Below are positions 11,091 through 24,145 of a stretch of DNA of 64,000 nt, piece by piece. The notes under the pieces were generated by a model. It was not told the origin of the DNA. It ran no database searches and worked only from the letters and a program-made list of their open reading frames with translations. The stretch lies in NCBI GenBank assembly GCA_015680685.1, contig MNCI01001906.1, forward strand, positions 1,239 through 65,238. The letters are read 5' to 3'. The translations under genes were made by a program, and so were the position numbers. Each line of letters starts with the position of its first letter. The first letter of the stretch is position 1. Origin of the DNA: Gnetum montanum. Taxonomy: Eukaryota; Streptophyta; Gnetopsida; Gnetales; Gnetaceae.

Positions 11091-12250
11091 TTAGGCATTA
11101 TTTCCATTGGTTGGTTTTGGTTTGAGGAAAGGTTTAAGTTGTTGGGTGTTAATTAAAAATATCTTACTTGTGATATTAAGATGGTATATCATCATGGCCC
11201 TAGATGGGAAAGTTTCATATATGATGTAAGGGCCCTCCCATAATGTTTGAAATTTGGTACATTGAGGAATATGCATGGGGTTCTAGTAGAGCACCTTATC
11301 TCCTAGTTGAATCTTTACTTTCCTTATTATAAGATGATGACACTGTTTGTTATGTGCCTTGTGCACTTCTTTCAATGATAAGGCCACTAATTTATTCTTG
11401 TTTAGCATGTTGAAATTCATTAGTCTTTTTCTTTGGGCTAGACTTGGGTCCAAGTCAAGGTCATAGGTTGTTAAAAGTGTATGGAATGTAGATTGGATGG
11501 AAAGAGTTGGAAGTTTTCCATACACTAACTCATAGGCAGAGTAACCAATAAGAAGTTTCCATGTTGAACAATAAGCCTAAAGAGCATCATTGAGTTTATT
11601 GCTTTAGTCCTTTGTACATGTTAGTATTTTAGTAATTTCCCCATTAGTAACGTCAACTTAATTGTTAGCTTGGGATGGTATGGAATTATTAATTTATGTT
11701 TAACCCCTAAGCATTGCATGAGCTTTTGAAAAGTAGCCCTAGTAAAGTGTGTTCCATTATTTGAAATCAGTATCCAAGGCATACAAAACCTATTTATAAC
11801 ATTTTGTTGTACAAACCATGCCACCATAGAGGATGAACATTGAGTGATGGCAACAACTTTAGCTCATTTGGTATAGTAGTCAGTTGTCACAATGATGTAG
11901 ACCTTTTCATTTGACATAGGGTTGATGGATCCCATGAAATCAATCCTCTAAAGATTGAAAGGCTTTAGTGGTTGGATCCATTGTTGCAGTCCTTCCATGT
12001 GTATAGTTATCCCTCCATCACGTTGGCATATATCATAGGAATCAATGAATTAATGGACATCCCTAATGATTATGGGCCAGTAATATCCTACCATGAGGAT
12101 CTTAATGTTCATCCTCCTTCTAGCATAGTGACCCCCACAAGGACCCTTGTGTGCATCCTAGAGGACTCGAAGTTGGTTTGTGTTGGGGACACACCATCAT
12201 ACTGAGCCATCTATGCAACTCTTGTAGAGGTTTCCTTTAATCTCTATGAA
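11091..12250 (-). pseudogene. Integrase of element F (decayed)
   Basis: Minus-strand integrase. The HHCC zinc region is at about 12160-11990. The core is at 11920-11621, where the second catalytic Asp has become Asn (ISNNGTHF). The C-terminal tail at 11525-11091 ends in a GPY-type motif (WEGPYI). The frame is broken several times, for example between 11621 and 11525. It aligns position by position with the integrases of A, B, C and D. Confidence 0.75.
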
Positions 12251-12343
12251 GTGTTTGGCCTGGTGCAGAAACTATTGTTTCTTCTTGTTATCCCACTCCT
12301 GTGGAATTTCCTAAGTGAGTAGATAGGATAGGATGTTATCATA

Positions 12344-13910
12344 CTAGTTTTCTTCTTTGGGATTTTGAGGATTAAGAACAACAACAAAGAAAAAATCATT
12401 AGGAAATTGATTAGACAGTGAGCTCTCTTCCTCCTTGCTATTCCATCTCAACTGAGACAAGTAGTTAGCCACCACATTCTCAATTCCCTTTTGGTTAACG
12501 ATTGTTAAGTCAAACTCCTGGAGGATCACTAGCCACCATATGATATGTGGGCTCATCGTTGGCTTGTTCATCAGGAACTAGATGGCACAGTGATTGGTGT
12601 GCACAAAAACCTTGTACCCAAGCACATAGTGCATGAATTTCTCTAATCCATACACCACTACCATACACTCATTTTCAATGGTGGTGTAGTTGATTTGTGC
12701 ATCCACAATGCTTTTGCTTGCATAGTGGATGTAATATGGATGTTTATGATCATCAATCTATGTAAGCACGATTCCCAAGGCATAATTGGATGCATCTATC
12801 ATGATGTGAAATGGCCTGGACTAGTTTGGTACTCATAGAATCAAAGTTTCTATGAGTTTCTACTTCAACTATTGGAATGCATTTTCACATTCCTTGGTCC
12901 AGAAGAATGGTGCATCTTTCTTTGTAAGCTTTACCAATGACTTGGTAATGCTTGGGAAGTTTTTGATGAAGCACCTATAATAACTAGTGCGGCAAGGAAT
13001 GACCTCATGTCCTTCACTATTTCTAGTTATATGGTTATTCCTTGGATGACCCCTATTTTTTATTAGTTGAGCCTCACATTTGTCTCCACACACCTTCTAA
13101 GCACTTACTCAAGGTGATCTAGGGCTTGCTCAAATATAGCCTCGTAGGTAAATAAGTCATTCATGAAGACCTCTACCTCGTTACAGATATGTTATTGGAA
13201 GATGCTTAGGACCAAAAGTTGAAATGTGGTGGGAGCATTACATAGGCTAAAAGACATCTTTTTGTATGTGAAAGTCCCCCAAGGACTTGTGAATGTTGTC
13301 TTGGCCTGGTCCTTTGGTGTAATTTAGATTTAGTTATAGCCACTATAACCATCCAAAAAGCTATAGTAGCAATGCCCTACAATGATATCTAACACTTGGT
13401 CCACAAATGACAATGGAAAATGATCTTTATAAGTGACCATATTTAATATTGAAAAGTCTATATAGAATCTCCACTTTTTTCCCTTCTTTGGCATAATAAC
13501 AAGTGGGCTAACCTACTTGCTATTTGCAATTGGATAGATGAACTTGACTTTAAGGAGTTGTTCAATTTCCTCCTTGACAATTTGCTTGATTTCTGAGTTC
13601 AAGTGTATTTGCGGCTATCTCTTTGGTTTGATGGAGGAGTTTGTATAAATTCTATGCTGGCATATCCTAGGATTGATTCTTGTTAACTCATGATATGACC
13701 AAGTGAAGGCTGTTGACCATTTGTTCACAACTCCTAAAAATTTCTTCTTGTGTATAAGAGCAAGTGTGGAATTGATAATAACTAGATTGCCATTATTTAA
13801 GAAAGCATATTCCATTCCTACTAGTAGATCCTTTAACTAAAAAGACTCTTGCTTAAAAGCTTGAGGGATCTCCAACTCTCCTAATTGTTCTCCCTTTGTT
13901 TATTAGAGAG
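12344..13910 (-). pseudogene. Reverse transcriptase and RNase H of element F (decayed)
   Basis: Reverse transcriptase runs from about 13910 (linker with RICQHRIYTNSSIKP at 13690-13620) through the palm (13520-13300) to the active-site block near 13155, where FMDD has become FMND. The connection region is at 13093-12869. RNase H follows at about 12820-12590, and the C-terminal part at 12571-12344 holds the QEFDLTIVNQKG block seen in all copies. Loss of one active-site Asp and many stops make it inactive. Confidence 0.75.
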
Positions 13911-14239
13911 TTGGCAATGTATCTACTCTAACTTATCCATGCTTTCAACATATGAACTTGTAAGGCTCTCAACTAGTTCCATGCATATTGTTGATCCAAC
14001 CTCATTCTCTATAGTCAACTATTGGGTACCTTCCTATTTAGTGGCTATAGAGTACAAGCACCTCTAAATTTTTACTGTCTTTGCACATTGATTGCATGCT
14101 TGAAGGGATGTGCCTTTGATGTCCACAGTCTCTGAACACAATGGCACACTATGTCACTATACATGATGCATGGAACTCTCTTCTTCTTGATCTTTCCAAA
14201 TTCATTTTACTTGGAAATCTCTAGGAAAAGGTCTTGAAT

Positions 14240-14640
14240 CCCCAATCTAGCATCAATGGTTCTCAACCATGCTCTCCCCATGATGATAGGAAAGTCTTCT
14301 TTGCAACTTTCACATGGATCATTAGGAAATTAGCAAGATAGGACCATCCACAAACTATTGTCACAATGTCTTCCACTAATCCCAAAGGAACAATGATGGA
14401 TTGGTCGGCCACCTCCAATTTGATGTTGCTCTTTTTTAATGGAGGTAGGTTTTAGGCTTTGTGCATTTCTTGCAAAATCAAGTTAACTTCAGAACTTGAA
14501 TCCGAAAGAGCATTACATGGTTAATTTCTAGTGATTTTCAAGTAAATAAGAGAGGACTCCGAGGATCATATTCTTGGAAATATGGTTGGTCCTGATCTAA
14601 TATGTGATTGCATGGGTCAACATGATAGTGTGCAATTGGG
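14240..14640 (-). pseudogene. Protease region of element F (decayed)
   Basis: A minus-strand reading with a decayed aspartic protease site (DSSSEVNLIL in place of D-S/L-G-S), followed by LPPLKKSNIKLE and VPLGLVEDIVT, aligns with the protease of A (3533-3162). The catalytic Gly is lost. The frame is interrupted. The linker to reverse transcriptase lies at 14240-13910. Confidence 0.65.
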
Positions 14641-15209
14641 AAGTACTTTTTTTTGAAGGCTACTCCATGGAACTTTCAAAGGTTGATGTAGCAGGGTTAA
14701 CAACCATAGGTGTTTGTAGGGCTTCATGGGATTGTTGGTTCTAGAAAATAACCTCTTGCAAGGCTTGGAGTCAAGACCACTTGGTTGGTTGTAAGTTTAC
14801 TACCCTCATAGTGTTTCTTTGATGTGGCTGGGCAGGTATTTCATCTTGCATGATTGAAGCAGGTGGTAGAGGAGTTAATGATGGTGGTGTAAGAGTAAGT
14901 GAATGTCGAGGAGGATAGAAAGAGAATGTAGACCCCCTTAGAGAAGGTGCTTTATAGTACTTTGGAGGGTATTAGTGGTGTGGAAAGAAAGCATGCTAGG
15001 AAGAGTCACGTGGAAAGATTAGTTGTTGAATGTAGTGCCCATAGGGGTTAGGTTGGCGATAATGGTACTGCTAACTTAAAGGTGACATCCCCCATGACTA
15101 TGGATGTTGCCATTGTTGGTACTGCTCTTGAGGCTAAGGTGACACTCCACTTAGATAGTAAGCTTGTTCATGGAAATGCTACAGATAGTTGCCTTGTGGA
15201 TAAGGCTAA

Positions 15210-17231
15210 CACCTAGGTGCTTGCCATTTTACCAATCTAGGATTTAGAGCATACATCCTATATTCTTGTAAGTATGATAATATAGGGCAACATCCCTTGG
15301 GATGTTTGTATTGGCAGATGTCACATTCATCATCATTAGTTTTTTAATCTATAGCTCCTCAACTACTATAGCTTTATCCTTATTTTTATGATTTTTCTAT
15401 TCAACATCCTTCTTTTTCCTTTTTTCATGACCACTATCTCCTTGATCTCTACATTCCTCTATAATCTTCAGAGTAGTTTAGAACTTCTCATCCAAGGAGT
15501 CCCACATCTTGTCAACCATATCTAATATTTTAGTAATATATTTTTGGATCAACAATATTTTTCTCTGAACTACTTCATCTAGTGGTGCTTCCTCCTCATT
15601 CTCATAGAAACAAGCCTCCCTTTTGCAGATGGAGGGGTCTCTGTTGTATTCATCTATACTTTCTCATTTTTAGCTCTCCTTACTCTTTGGCCACTTGCTC
15701 AATGAGCCTTTGAATTTGATGGATCCTTAGCTTAGAAAGTCTTCCTTGGGCATAGACCCCAAGGGTTCTCCTTGTTTCAATTCTAAGCCCATCTATGATA
15801 TGGCATAGCTAATCCTATTGAAAGTATCCATGGCTTGGGCATGAATGCAATAAAGAGTAGTACTCACTCATGACTACATCCAAGGACTCATGAGTGCCTT
15901 GCTTCCATCCTTGGATTTGCCTCCTCAGATTGGACACTTTGGAGTATGTTTGATATTTGTCATTGGATAATTCTAGCATCATACTCCATCATTGAATAGA
16001 TATTGGTTCCAAGGACTAGTACCAGCTTTCTACTTCTTTTATGAGTATCCTTGAGAATACACTTAGCATTTTCCATTCATTTTTCCACATTTTGCAAGGC
16101 ACAAGCATCATGGAAGGTTTACAAATGATTATGTGGGTCTGAATTATATTCCCTCTCAAACTTATAGATATTGTTCATATCTAACTATTTAATGTAGCTA
16201 TCCTTCAAGTACCTAGCAGGAATCCTAATAGTCTCTAAAATATTCAACATGTTTCTGGTAGCTAGCAGGGGTTCATCATAGTCATAATAGTCTCTGTAGT
16301 CCTTATCATGGACATGATGCCTACGATGAGTTTTGTTGTTCCTTTGCTCTTTGTGATGTTCATCCCCTTGCTACTACTCATGCCTTTGGTCCCTATTGTC
16401 CTAGTGGGATCTAAGGTCATCCCTATCTAGCTGTTCATCTCCATCACGATCTATGTTGCTTCTCTCATGGTCCTAGCCTTTGCTTCTTTTGTTGGAGTTG
16501 GAGGAGGAAGACAATGAAGATGATGATGAAGGTGAAGAGGAAGGAGAATTAGCACTAGAACAATGCCTACTACCTCCTCTTCTTCAGTCCCTACCTTGAT
16601 CACCATGCTTATCTTTCTCTTAGTGCTTGTCATTACCCCTACCTCTAGATGAATGGATTTGATTATCATCTTTTGAGGCCCCTTGATCTTGAGACCTGTT
16701 CTTCCCATCACCAAGGTTGTCCATAATTGATTGCAACCATTGGTTAAGGGTCTCCTTATCAAAGAGAGGAAGAGAATCTATGTATTGGGAGACACCCAAA
16801 AAGAAGTCCTCACCTTCTTTAGGTGTTTGTAGGAACAAGTTGTTAGGGAACCTTTTGAGTTTTGAAGCCTCGTATTAAGCTTCCATTTGCTGATCTTTCT
16901 TTTGTGGGGCCTCTATGAGATGATAATCTTGATAAGCATGGTCTTGAACCTTGTACTCTACATTAAGTCCAATAATGCCCAACTTGATGAGATTGTTCAA
17001 TAACACTGTGAGAATAGATTAGTCGGGAGGCAACATGATGTTGCCTTCCATGTCCCTCCAACGTAGTTGCTCATCTTGATGCAGGATGAAGGTGAAATCC
17101 AAAGTATAAGAATCCAAATGAGTATAGAAAACTTTGAACTATTGGGACACTTATTTCCTTTGGCCTTCTTGCCTTTGATTGGATCCACTTATAAATGGTG
17201 GTGGAGAATCTTTCCTATGAGAAGAAGCCAT
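15210..17231 (-). pseudogene. gag of element F (decayed)
   Basis: The likely start is the minus-strand ATG at 17231-17229 (MASSHRKD). Elements B and C start with the similar MSSSHRHD and MSFSHRRD, which supports the choice. The N-terminal block contains FTFILHQDEQLRWRDMEGN (near 17100-17030). Charged Asp/Asn/Ser-rich linkers lie at 16838-16451. The capsid core is at 16200-15700. The zinc-knuckle-like ECDICQYKHPKGCCP is near 15290-15330 with short CX2CX3HX3C spacing. Stops and frameshifts are frequent. Confidence 0.7.
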
Positions 17232-17361
17232 ATCAGTGATTGTCCAAAAATAGTATGTGTTCATTAGTATTAATTATCTTAATGGTTTAATGTTATTTTC
17301 CTTTATAAAGTTGTTAGATGGTTTTACTATCTTTTCTATGTAGCACACTTAGCTAACTAAA

Positions 17362-17379
17362 TCCTTGGCAACAGGGCCA
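17362..17379 (-). other. Primer binding site, tRNA-Asp type
   Basis: On the minus strand the site reads TGGCCCTGTTGCCAAGGA, next to the LTR end at 17381. Against the expected TGGCGCCGTTGCCGGGGA there is one C to T, two G to A and one transversion. Confidence 0.7.
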
Positions 17380-17380
17380 A

Positions 17381-18216
17381 TGATAAGTAGTAAGTAGTTC
17401 CTATGCCCAACCATACGAATTACATGTGTTGCACTAATGATCTAGTCGAATTCCATGGACTCAGCTCCTAAATGCGCTAATGGGCAAAGATAATGACTTA
17501 GAGATGCAATTTTTATTTTCTTGGCTTTACTTGTGGGAGTTCACTTTGTATGATTAAGTATAAGCCAAGGCATATGATATTTATGTATATATTTTATATT
17601 TTATTTGATTATGTCAAAGTGTAAAAAAACGGTAATTAATTTTGAATTAACTAATTAACTATCTAATGCCTTAATCTTACTACCCTAACATAAGCATATG
17701 GGCCCATCTTTCGTGCACATTTTGAACTCATTAGGAATGCTACTAGGTTACTAAGTGTTAGGGTACTAGGCGTACCAAAAGATAATACTATTGGGATTAC
17801 TAAGCGTTAACGGTATGTTCGAGGTAGTCATACTTATGTGTGATTATTAAGGATGTTAATTAAGTAAGTTCATGAATATAAAATGCATAAGTAATAAAAT
17901 GCATAATGGAAACATTAAACTATTCTTAAGTGTTGCAAGGAAATCCAAGAATCTCATCTTTATTGTTGGCACATCAAAGTGTTCAGGTACATTGATGTTC
18001 GAATAAGGATTTGTACAATCCTAAAAGTCCTAGTGCGGGCACTCAAAAAACATTCTAACTCTAATAGAAGAAAATTGCAAGAACTTGGATACTCTATCAA
18101 CTTAACATGCCAAAAATGCAATGGATATGCGCATTTATATAGGCAAGACTAGACACTATGTCAATGGGGTTACATCAATGCATACCCATCGATGTAGGTT
18201 GTCAAATGATTCATCA
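17381..18216 (-). repeat. 5' LTR of element F
   Basis: About 836 bp with family termini TGAT...TCATCA. The conserved block near 17411 (CCAACCATACGAATTACA) matches the other LTRs. On the U3 side a TATA-like box lies at about 18132-18141 (minus CTATATAAATG). Just upstream are ATCGATGGGT- and CATTGATG-type repeats (18156-18200), the same motif class as in B and C. Confidence 0.8.
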
Positions 18217-19728
18217 ATTGGTGTTCTAAATTATTACATCAATATCAACTTAACTTTCATTCCATTTCTTGCATGATCTATAGCAACTATTTAAACCCTT
18301 CTTTATCTTGCTTTCCTAATTTTGAAAGTTGTTGATATTATAGGTAAGTTGCCATAATCCAATTTGTTTATTAAGACTACATCTAAATTTGATATAATTA
18401 ACTTGTACAAATTTTGAAAGTTGCATGTTTTGTTATTTTGGTTACTTTATACACTAGAGCTTGTATCATATAATTATCTTTGATTAACATCTATCACAAA
18501 AGTATGTTATTGTAAAAGAAAGATTGTATAATATATTTTTATTATATTCAGTAGTACCTAAGTACTTTGTTGAATCTATATTTATTTTTCATGAGATGAA
18601 TGCACTATGTATCCAATAGATTTTTTTTGTCTATGAATATGATAAAACCTCTAGCTTCAATATCTATGTCACCTTTTGAAATTAAATTATATAGATTTCT
18701 TAAGTTTCAATATGNTTAAAATGAGCCCAAAACACCTCCAAACATGGCAAAACATCCATGAATCATCATCAACAAGGTCAACACAAAAAGACACATACTA
18801 ATAAGACACACTCATCCATGTCTTCTTCCAGCCAAAAACCTACAAAAACATTCATGTAGTATAGAATAACAAGATCAGAAGAGGTGTCCCTACATCAAAA
18901 TCTCTTCTAATTCATGAATTTCTAGACCCAACATAATGAAAACTTAAGGAGTCTTTACAATTTAACTTCAAAATGTGAAATTTTTTCCATTCACATATTT
19001 CTAAAGCCAACATATTGAAACTTAAGAAATCTATATAATTTAATTTCAAAAGNCTCAGCTAAGACATCTTAGGTGTCTCAACTATGCATGCAACATCTTG
19101 GGCAAGACATCTCACTAGAATCTAAGACTTCTCAAGCCCAAAAGAGATATCTCAGAAAAATAGTAGATGTCTCAATTGAGAGTTTTGTTTTCACAAAAGA
19201 CATCTTGGCAAGATTAGAGACAATCCATACAAATAGGGAAACTTCCAAAAATGCCCATCTCAATTTGTGAAATAGTCGAAACACAATGGAAAAAGATGAA
19301 AATAGTCAAGAAAAAGCTAAGAAGACTTGGAAAACATCTAAAAAACCTCAAGTTGAGTTGAGAAATTTTTTTTAGGATTCTTATCTTCCAGTTTGACATA
19401 AATATTGATGTATTCATTATTATTGATGCCATAAGTGAGAGAGAAAAGCTCTTGAGAGTGGAAAGCTAAGAAAGAGAGATAGGTAAGCACATTGGATGAG
19501 TGTAATTGGTGATTGCAACTCCAAGATTAGCTTGTGATGTATTGTTCTATGTGTTATATTCTCTTGTATCTCACTTATGAGTTGAGATTTCAATCTTGAG
19601 TTGTGAGAGAGATTTCTATTGGTTGTGTCTTACATTGAGAATAACCATTATGTGGTTGTAGAGCCTCATGCTTTGCAATATTGGTTGTGTGATATGTTTT
19701 GCATGCTTGTGGATTTTGTAAACCCTAT
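18217..19728. other. Unassigned sequence between elements F and B
   Basis: About 1.5 kb of AT-rich DNA without a supportable gene. It holds a perfect 42-bp inverted repeat next to two single unresolved bases (listed separately) and a stretch rich in AAGACATCT/AGATGTCT words around 19060-19210. A GAGAGA-rich part at 19430-19620 could be retroelement leader or LTR sequence, but I see no termini that prove it. Confidence 0.5.
18673..19052. repeat. Perfect 42-bp inverted repeat bordered by single Ns
   Basis: Arm 18673-18714 is the exact reverse complement of arm 19011-19052. Each arm is followed directly by a single N (18715 and 19053). A third, imperfect copy of the arm lies at about 18928-18970 in the same direction as the second arm. 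Perfect arms in otherwise decayed sequence, with an N at each end, suggest either a recent hairpin or an assembly join. Confidence 0.7.
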
Positions 19729-20575
19729 TGATGAGCGATAAGCAGACCCTACGTCCAACCATACGAATCAAAAGCATTGCACACGATTTGGTTGAATTTC
19801 AAGGACTTTTAGGTTTCTACGCATACTGGTCTAGGAGGCAAATCAATTATTGCAATCATTGTCTTCCCAATTACACTTGTGAGTAAAAGGATATGGTTAA
19901 GTATAACTGAGGCATATGATTTTTATCAATTTTTATCTTTTTATGTTCTAAGTTGCCTAAGAAAAAAGAAAAAATAAAAAGGTAATTAATTACTACATTA
20001 GTCGAACTAGCTAACACTTAACTAATCCTAAAATAAGGATCCATTTCCATTTGTCGTACACATCCTGAACATGTATAACACTCTTGAGTTACCAAATGTT
20101 AAGCATTACACATATGCTTGAAGTGGTCATACTTATGTGTTTTAATTAATCACTATGTAATCTAACTTAATCAATTACTTAATTACTTAAAAACATTTAA
20201 GCAAGTTGCTTAAAATATTAAATGCTTAAAGAAATAATTAAATTAGTCCAAGTGTTGCAAGTTTTGATCAGAAATCGTGTCTTTATTGCTGCACACACTG
20301 AAGTGCTCAAGTACAACAATGCTTGAATAAAGATTCATATACTCTTTAACTTCTATTATGGGCACTTAGAAAAATATTCTAATTGTTGGGTAGAAAAACT
20401 ATAAGAACTTCATTACAACTATGAGACTTGATGCCATACATGCCATAGAAGATGCACATTTATAGGCAAAACCAAGGTGCCCTATCAATGGGTACACTTC
20501 AATGGGTCAAACCTTGCATTGATGGGATCACGTCAACAACATCCCATCAATGTGGCCAAGCCATGTCACTCATCA
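19729..20575 (-). repeat. 3' LTR of element B
   Basis: About 847 bp, TGATGAG...CTCATCA. It aligns along its length with the LTR at 31966-32854, for example in the AGGTTTCTACG and CAATCATTGTCTTCCCA blocks. The minus-strand TATA box CTATAAATG lies at about 20459-20467. The promoter repeats upstream of it (20485-20550) are of the CATTGATGGG type. Confidence 0.88.
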
Positions 20576-20585
20576 TACCCCCATG
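20576..20585 (-). other. Polypurine tract of element B
   Basis: On the minus strand ATGGGGGTA sits directly before the TGATGAG start of the 3' LTR, where plus-strand DNA priming would begin. The same tract and following sequence occur beside the 3' LTR of element D (57537). Confidence 0.65.
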
Positions 20586-20819
20586 ATTGAATGAAAACTT
20601 GTCCTTGAGTTCTTTACAAAATTTGGAAAGGTATGGGATGATTGACTAACAAAACAAACATACAAAAAACATGACAAAAACTAAGTGCCCGAGTGTACAG
20701 TTTTACAATGATTACAAAATTTTGGTATTTAGGACAAAAAAATTGAACACCAGGAAAAAAATTGACAATCCAAATTCCTTTGATGATGCAAAGATGATGA
20801 AGAAGATCAAACGGTCCTA

Positions 20820-23616
20820 GGTAGTGGAGGCTCTTGAGGCTTCTCCTGCTTTGGATGCATGCTGTGGTTGATGTGGTTGTCGTTGTCTTGCGGCAATTGC
20901 AACTTCCAATGGAAGACGAAGGGAGTTCAATCGTGCCTTCATCTTTTCCTTCCTACTCCAAGGTTCATTCACAGTCCATGCTACATCACCAATGTTAGCT
21001 AAAATGGAAATATTCCATGGATAGGACATTTTTGGGAATAACTCTTTAACATTCATGAACTAGGTAGCGAACTATTTAAGTTTGATATCAAATGCTCTAA
21101 GTGCATTGCGTAGCTCCTGGTAGTCATTCATTCGCTTGGTCGGGTTCTCAGTAGTTGATTGTTGATTAGTGAATTTCGCTTTGAGAACCTTGAGTTTGAC
21201 ATTGGCAATCTTGAGGTTTTGCTTGGTGTCTTTTTGATGCTTGAACTCTACCTCATACAGCAAGTACAAGCTGAACACTTGTTTCGCTAGTTTTGACTGT
21301 GGCCTACCAGTAGTCAGCATCACTAGATTTGCATAATGAAGATTGGCAAGCTTCATTTACTCCATCATCTCCTCAATCTACAACTCTTTCATGCAAATCT
21401 TTGCATTGTTTTAGTTATTGAGTCCATCAAAGATAGCCTACTAGACATCACCTTGTTCCTTGAGCTGTTGGAGGGCCTCATTGATTTTCACCTTCATCAT
21501 CTAAATGTGCTTTTCATTGATTTCTTTCTATAGGCCAACCTGATCTCTGTAATCATTTTTGACTCTCTCAAATTTGAGAGCCTCATTCTTCTAGGCAGCT
21601 ATCTCTATTGTAGATTTTTGGTGAAGGGCTCAAACTTCCTTCATTAAGAGATTTCTATTTTTCATTATCAATCTCCTTAATTCATTGTTTACTCTAGCTA
21701 GCTACTCATGCTATTGATGGATGAAATCTTGCATCTGTTGCTTCTGCACATCAACATTTTGCAGGCAACAATTTTCTATGGTCAAAATTGCATTCTCATG
21801 ATGCATTTGGATCAAGTCCTTCTAAATGATATAGATTTTGGCATTGGCCACAAAGTGGTAAAAAAAAAACCATCTACTTTACATCCTTAACCTTTTTGAG
21901 CTGGTCTTGAAGTTGTTTAAAAGCTTCATCTTGTATTAGTGTAGGGTTAAAAAATGTAGGATCAGTGAGGCATGCTCTTAGTTTAGCAACCTTTGCAACC
22001 AAGCATTTATTTTTAGCTCAAGTTGTTTCAAGTTCTTTCTCCAATATAATGCAGCTCCAACTAGGTTGTAGTGATGGTATTCAGAAGATTAAAGATATCC
22101 AAAATCAATTGCCTAGTTCCCACTAGTCAGTCTAGCAACTCCTCATGCTAGGCTACACTCAATCTGTTGCTAAGTGTTCATGCAGATGTCTGCACATCTC
22201 TGAGTGTAGAAATGTCTGGTACAGATGTTGTAGGGGCATTTAATGCTTTGGTAATTATATGAGCAATGTGATTTGTAATCTTCTCCTACCCATGGTGCTA
22301 CATCACCAAGATAGTTGTTCTCTCATCCTCCTTTAGACGCACCAAAAAAGTAGTGGTGTTCCCAGAGATTTTTGGGAATTTCTACTACTAAGAAAGAGAT
22401 ATTGTTACCTCTCAAGCCTTAGGATTTGACCTTGCAGGTAGCTACATTCTTTAGGCTAAGAAAATTGTCCCATGTCCTTCTATCTGATTTATGTTTCTAG
22501 AAACTTTGTTGAGGTGGCTCATTGCTGGGCAAGACATAGATGGATTACCATCACTTGTTCCTACTTATTGCTCCTACTCCCACATGAGCTACTCTCGGAT
22601 CTCATGCATACACTTAAGGGTAGCATAGGACTCCAACATTGTTTCATGGGTAGGTGGTAGAGGTGGTAGTTACTGCTCCTCTTCTTGGATGAATTTGGTA
22701 GGCAATTTATCCTTTATCATCTCTGCCTAGAAAGTAGATGGAGCACATTGGATGATGTCATTTGTATAGCATGTTATGCCTCCTCTCTTGCATAATTTCT
22801 AGATGAGACATGGGAAGGGAAATTCCTTCCTTCCACATTCATTTTCTTTAAACCACTTCTCTATATCAAGATAGATCAACCATGGAAGGTTGAGTAGCAC
22901 ATGCATGGGAAGAGAAAGTTGTGATCTTACTTGGCCTCACCATTGGATTGAGGTGGAAGGTTGCAATCTTAAAGCATGCACATTTTTCCATGGTTAGTAC
23001 ATCAAACTCCTTGCAGTTGACTTTATAACACTATCGCATCCATTCTTTCTTGACACCAAGATCTACTTATGTTGGAATCTCTACAAGGTTTGTCTTAATT
23101 TCTAGTAACCCAAGGACCTTTGTAATGGTTTTTACCAAGTAGGACACTGAAATGTCCTTGATCTTGACTGTTGAACTAGCCTGTCAATTGTTTTAGAATA
23201 AGTATGTTTCTCCTATGTACCACTCACCATTGGAAGTGATTGTAAGCCACATGGGAGAGTTTGTAGTTGAGTTTTGACTTTTGATGGTTCAAACTCTAAG
23301 AAAGGTCCAAAGTTTAACTCTTGGAGCATTGATTTCTAGACTTCCTTATTTGTGATTTGCTTGAGGCAAGCCTTCATCAAGGTAACCTCAAGGTTTGGTC
23401 TAGGCTTTGGTGCCTCATCTGGATGAGACTATTCTATTGTGGCTACTTCTTTAGGAATGTAATGGATAGATTCCACTTTGAGCTTCTCCTAAAGAGGTCC
23501 CACTGCATGGGTCTTTGCTTGCTCATGGGGCTGTTCTTGGCCCCTTCCCATTCTTGGCCATTTGTCCCTTAGTTGGGACAATCCTCCTTCCTACACTACT
23601 TTCCTTTATGTGCCAT
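20820..23616 (-). pseudogene. Envelope-position ORF of element B, coiled-coil C-terminus (decayed)
   Basis: Sense-strand gene remnant between integrase and 3' LTR, the place where Athila elements carry an envelope-like ORF. The likely start is the ATG at 23616-23614, straight after a splice acceptor (GACCATAG). A middle block at about 22990-22750 aligns with element C (53850-54100; shared KENECGRK, PCLI and CYTND), in the style of the plant putative transposon-protein domain. The C-terminal third (21980-20820) is Lys/Glu/Leu-rich and predicted by eye to be coiled coil. No clear signal peptide or fusion peptide is visible. Function is unknown; similarity to that domain is my judgement. Confidence 0.55.
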
Positions 23617-24145
23617 CTATGGTCAAAACATACCCAAGGATTAGCATATAATGTGTAACATATGACCTTTAAGTACCTTATTTCATTGGGTAGTTACACT
23701 TAGGCTAAGTCTTAATTATGGTAGATTAGTTATTTTATTAGTATTTTAATGATTTTTAACTTATAATGTTATTAGAGCTTATTGAAAGGGTTTAACTCTC
23801 ATAATTTGATGTTTTAATGTTGATTTCTTTGTTAAACCTTTGTGGGAGTTAGAAATTTTTCTAAAAAATTTTTCATTGAAAACTTAAGGTTTGTGGCCCT
23901 CACAACAAAGAGTTTACCTCTAGTAGCTATAGGATTGAAGAATGGAGTGAATTGGACAAACAGGTAGGAAGATATGGTTCTTTGAAGGTTTTGGACTCTG
24001 GAAAATTTAAAAACTTCCCTCTCATTTATGAGCAAGTGTGAAAAATTACTAAGTGTGCATGCATATTTATAGGCATTTTTTCCTTGCGTCAACAGGGTCT
24101 CATTGATGAGTGGGATGTGTATATGGGGTCTCATCGATAAAGCTG
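23617..24145 (-). promoter_or_regulatory. Internal promoter block and leader intron of element B
   Basis: In minus-strand sense: repeats TTATCGATGAGACCCC and CATCAATGAGACCCTG (24140-24087), a TATA box CCTATAAATATGC (core 24063-24072), and a donor GAG|GTAAAC about 146 bp on (intron starts 23917). A 301-bp intron then ends GACCATAG (23617), next to the ATG of the 3' ORF. The repeats resemble those in the element's own LTR promoter. Its position and direction suit separate transcription of the 3' ORF. Elements F and C have the same arrangement. Confidence 0.55.

Larger units (their letters stand above)
8926..18216 (-). mobile_element. Element F: Athila/Tat-type gypsy retrotransposon, 3'-truncated
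   Basis: A minus-strand relative of element B. It has its 5' LTR (17381-18216), primer site, gag, protease, reverse transcriptase, RNase H, integrase, the long 3' spacer, the internal promoter block and the first codons of the 3' ORF. Alignment by eye with B (about 23360) stops near 8926, where copia sequence begins. The rest of the 3' ORF, the polypurine tract and the 3' LTR are gone. This is one of the more decayed copies, with stops throughout. Confidence 0.85.
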
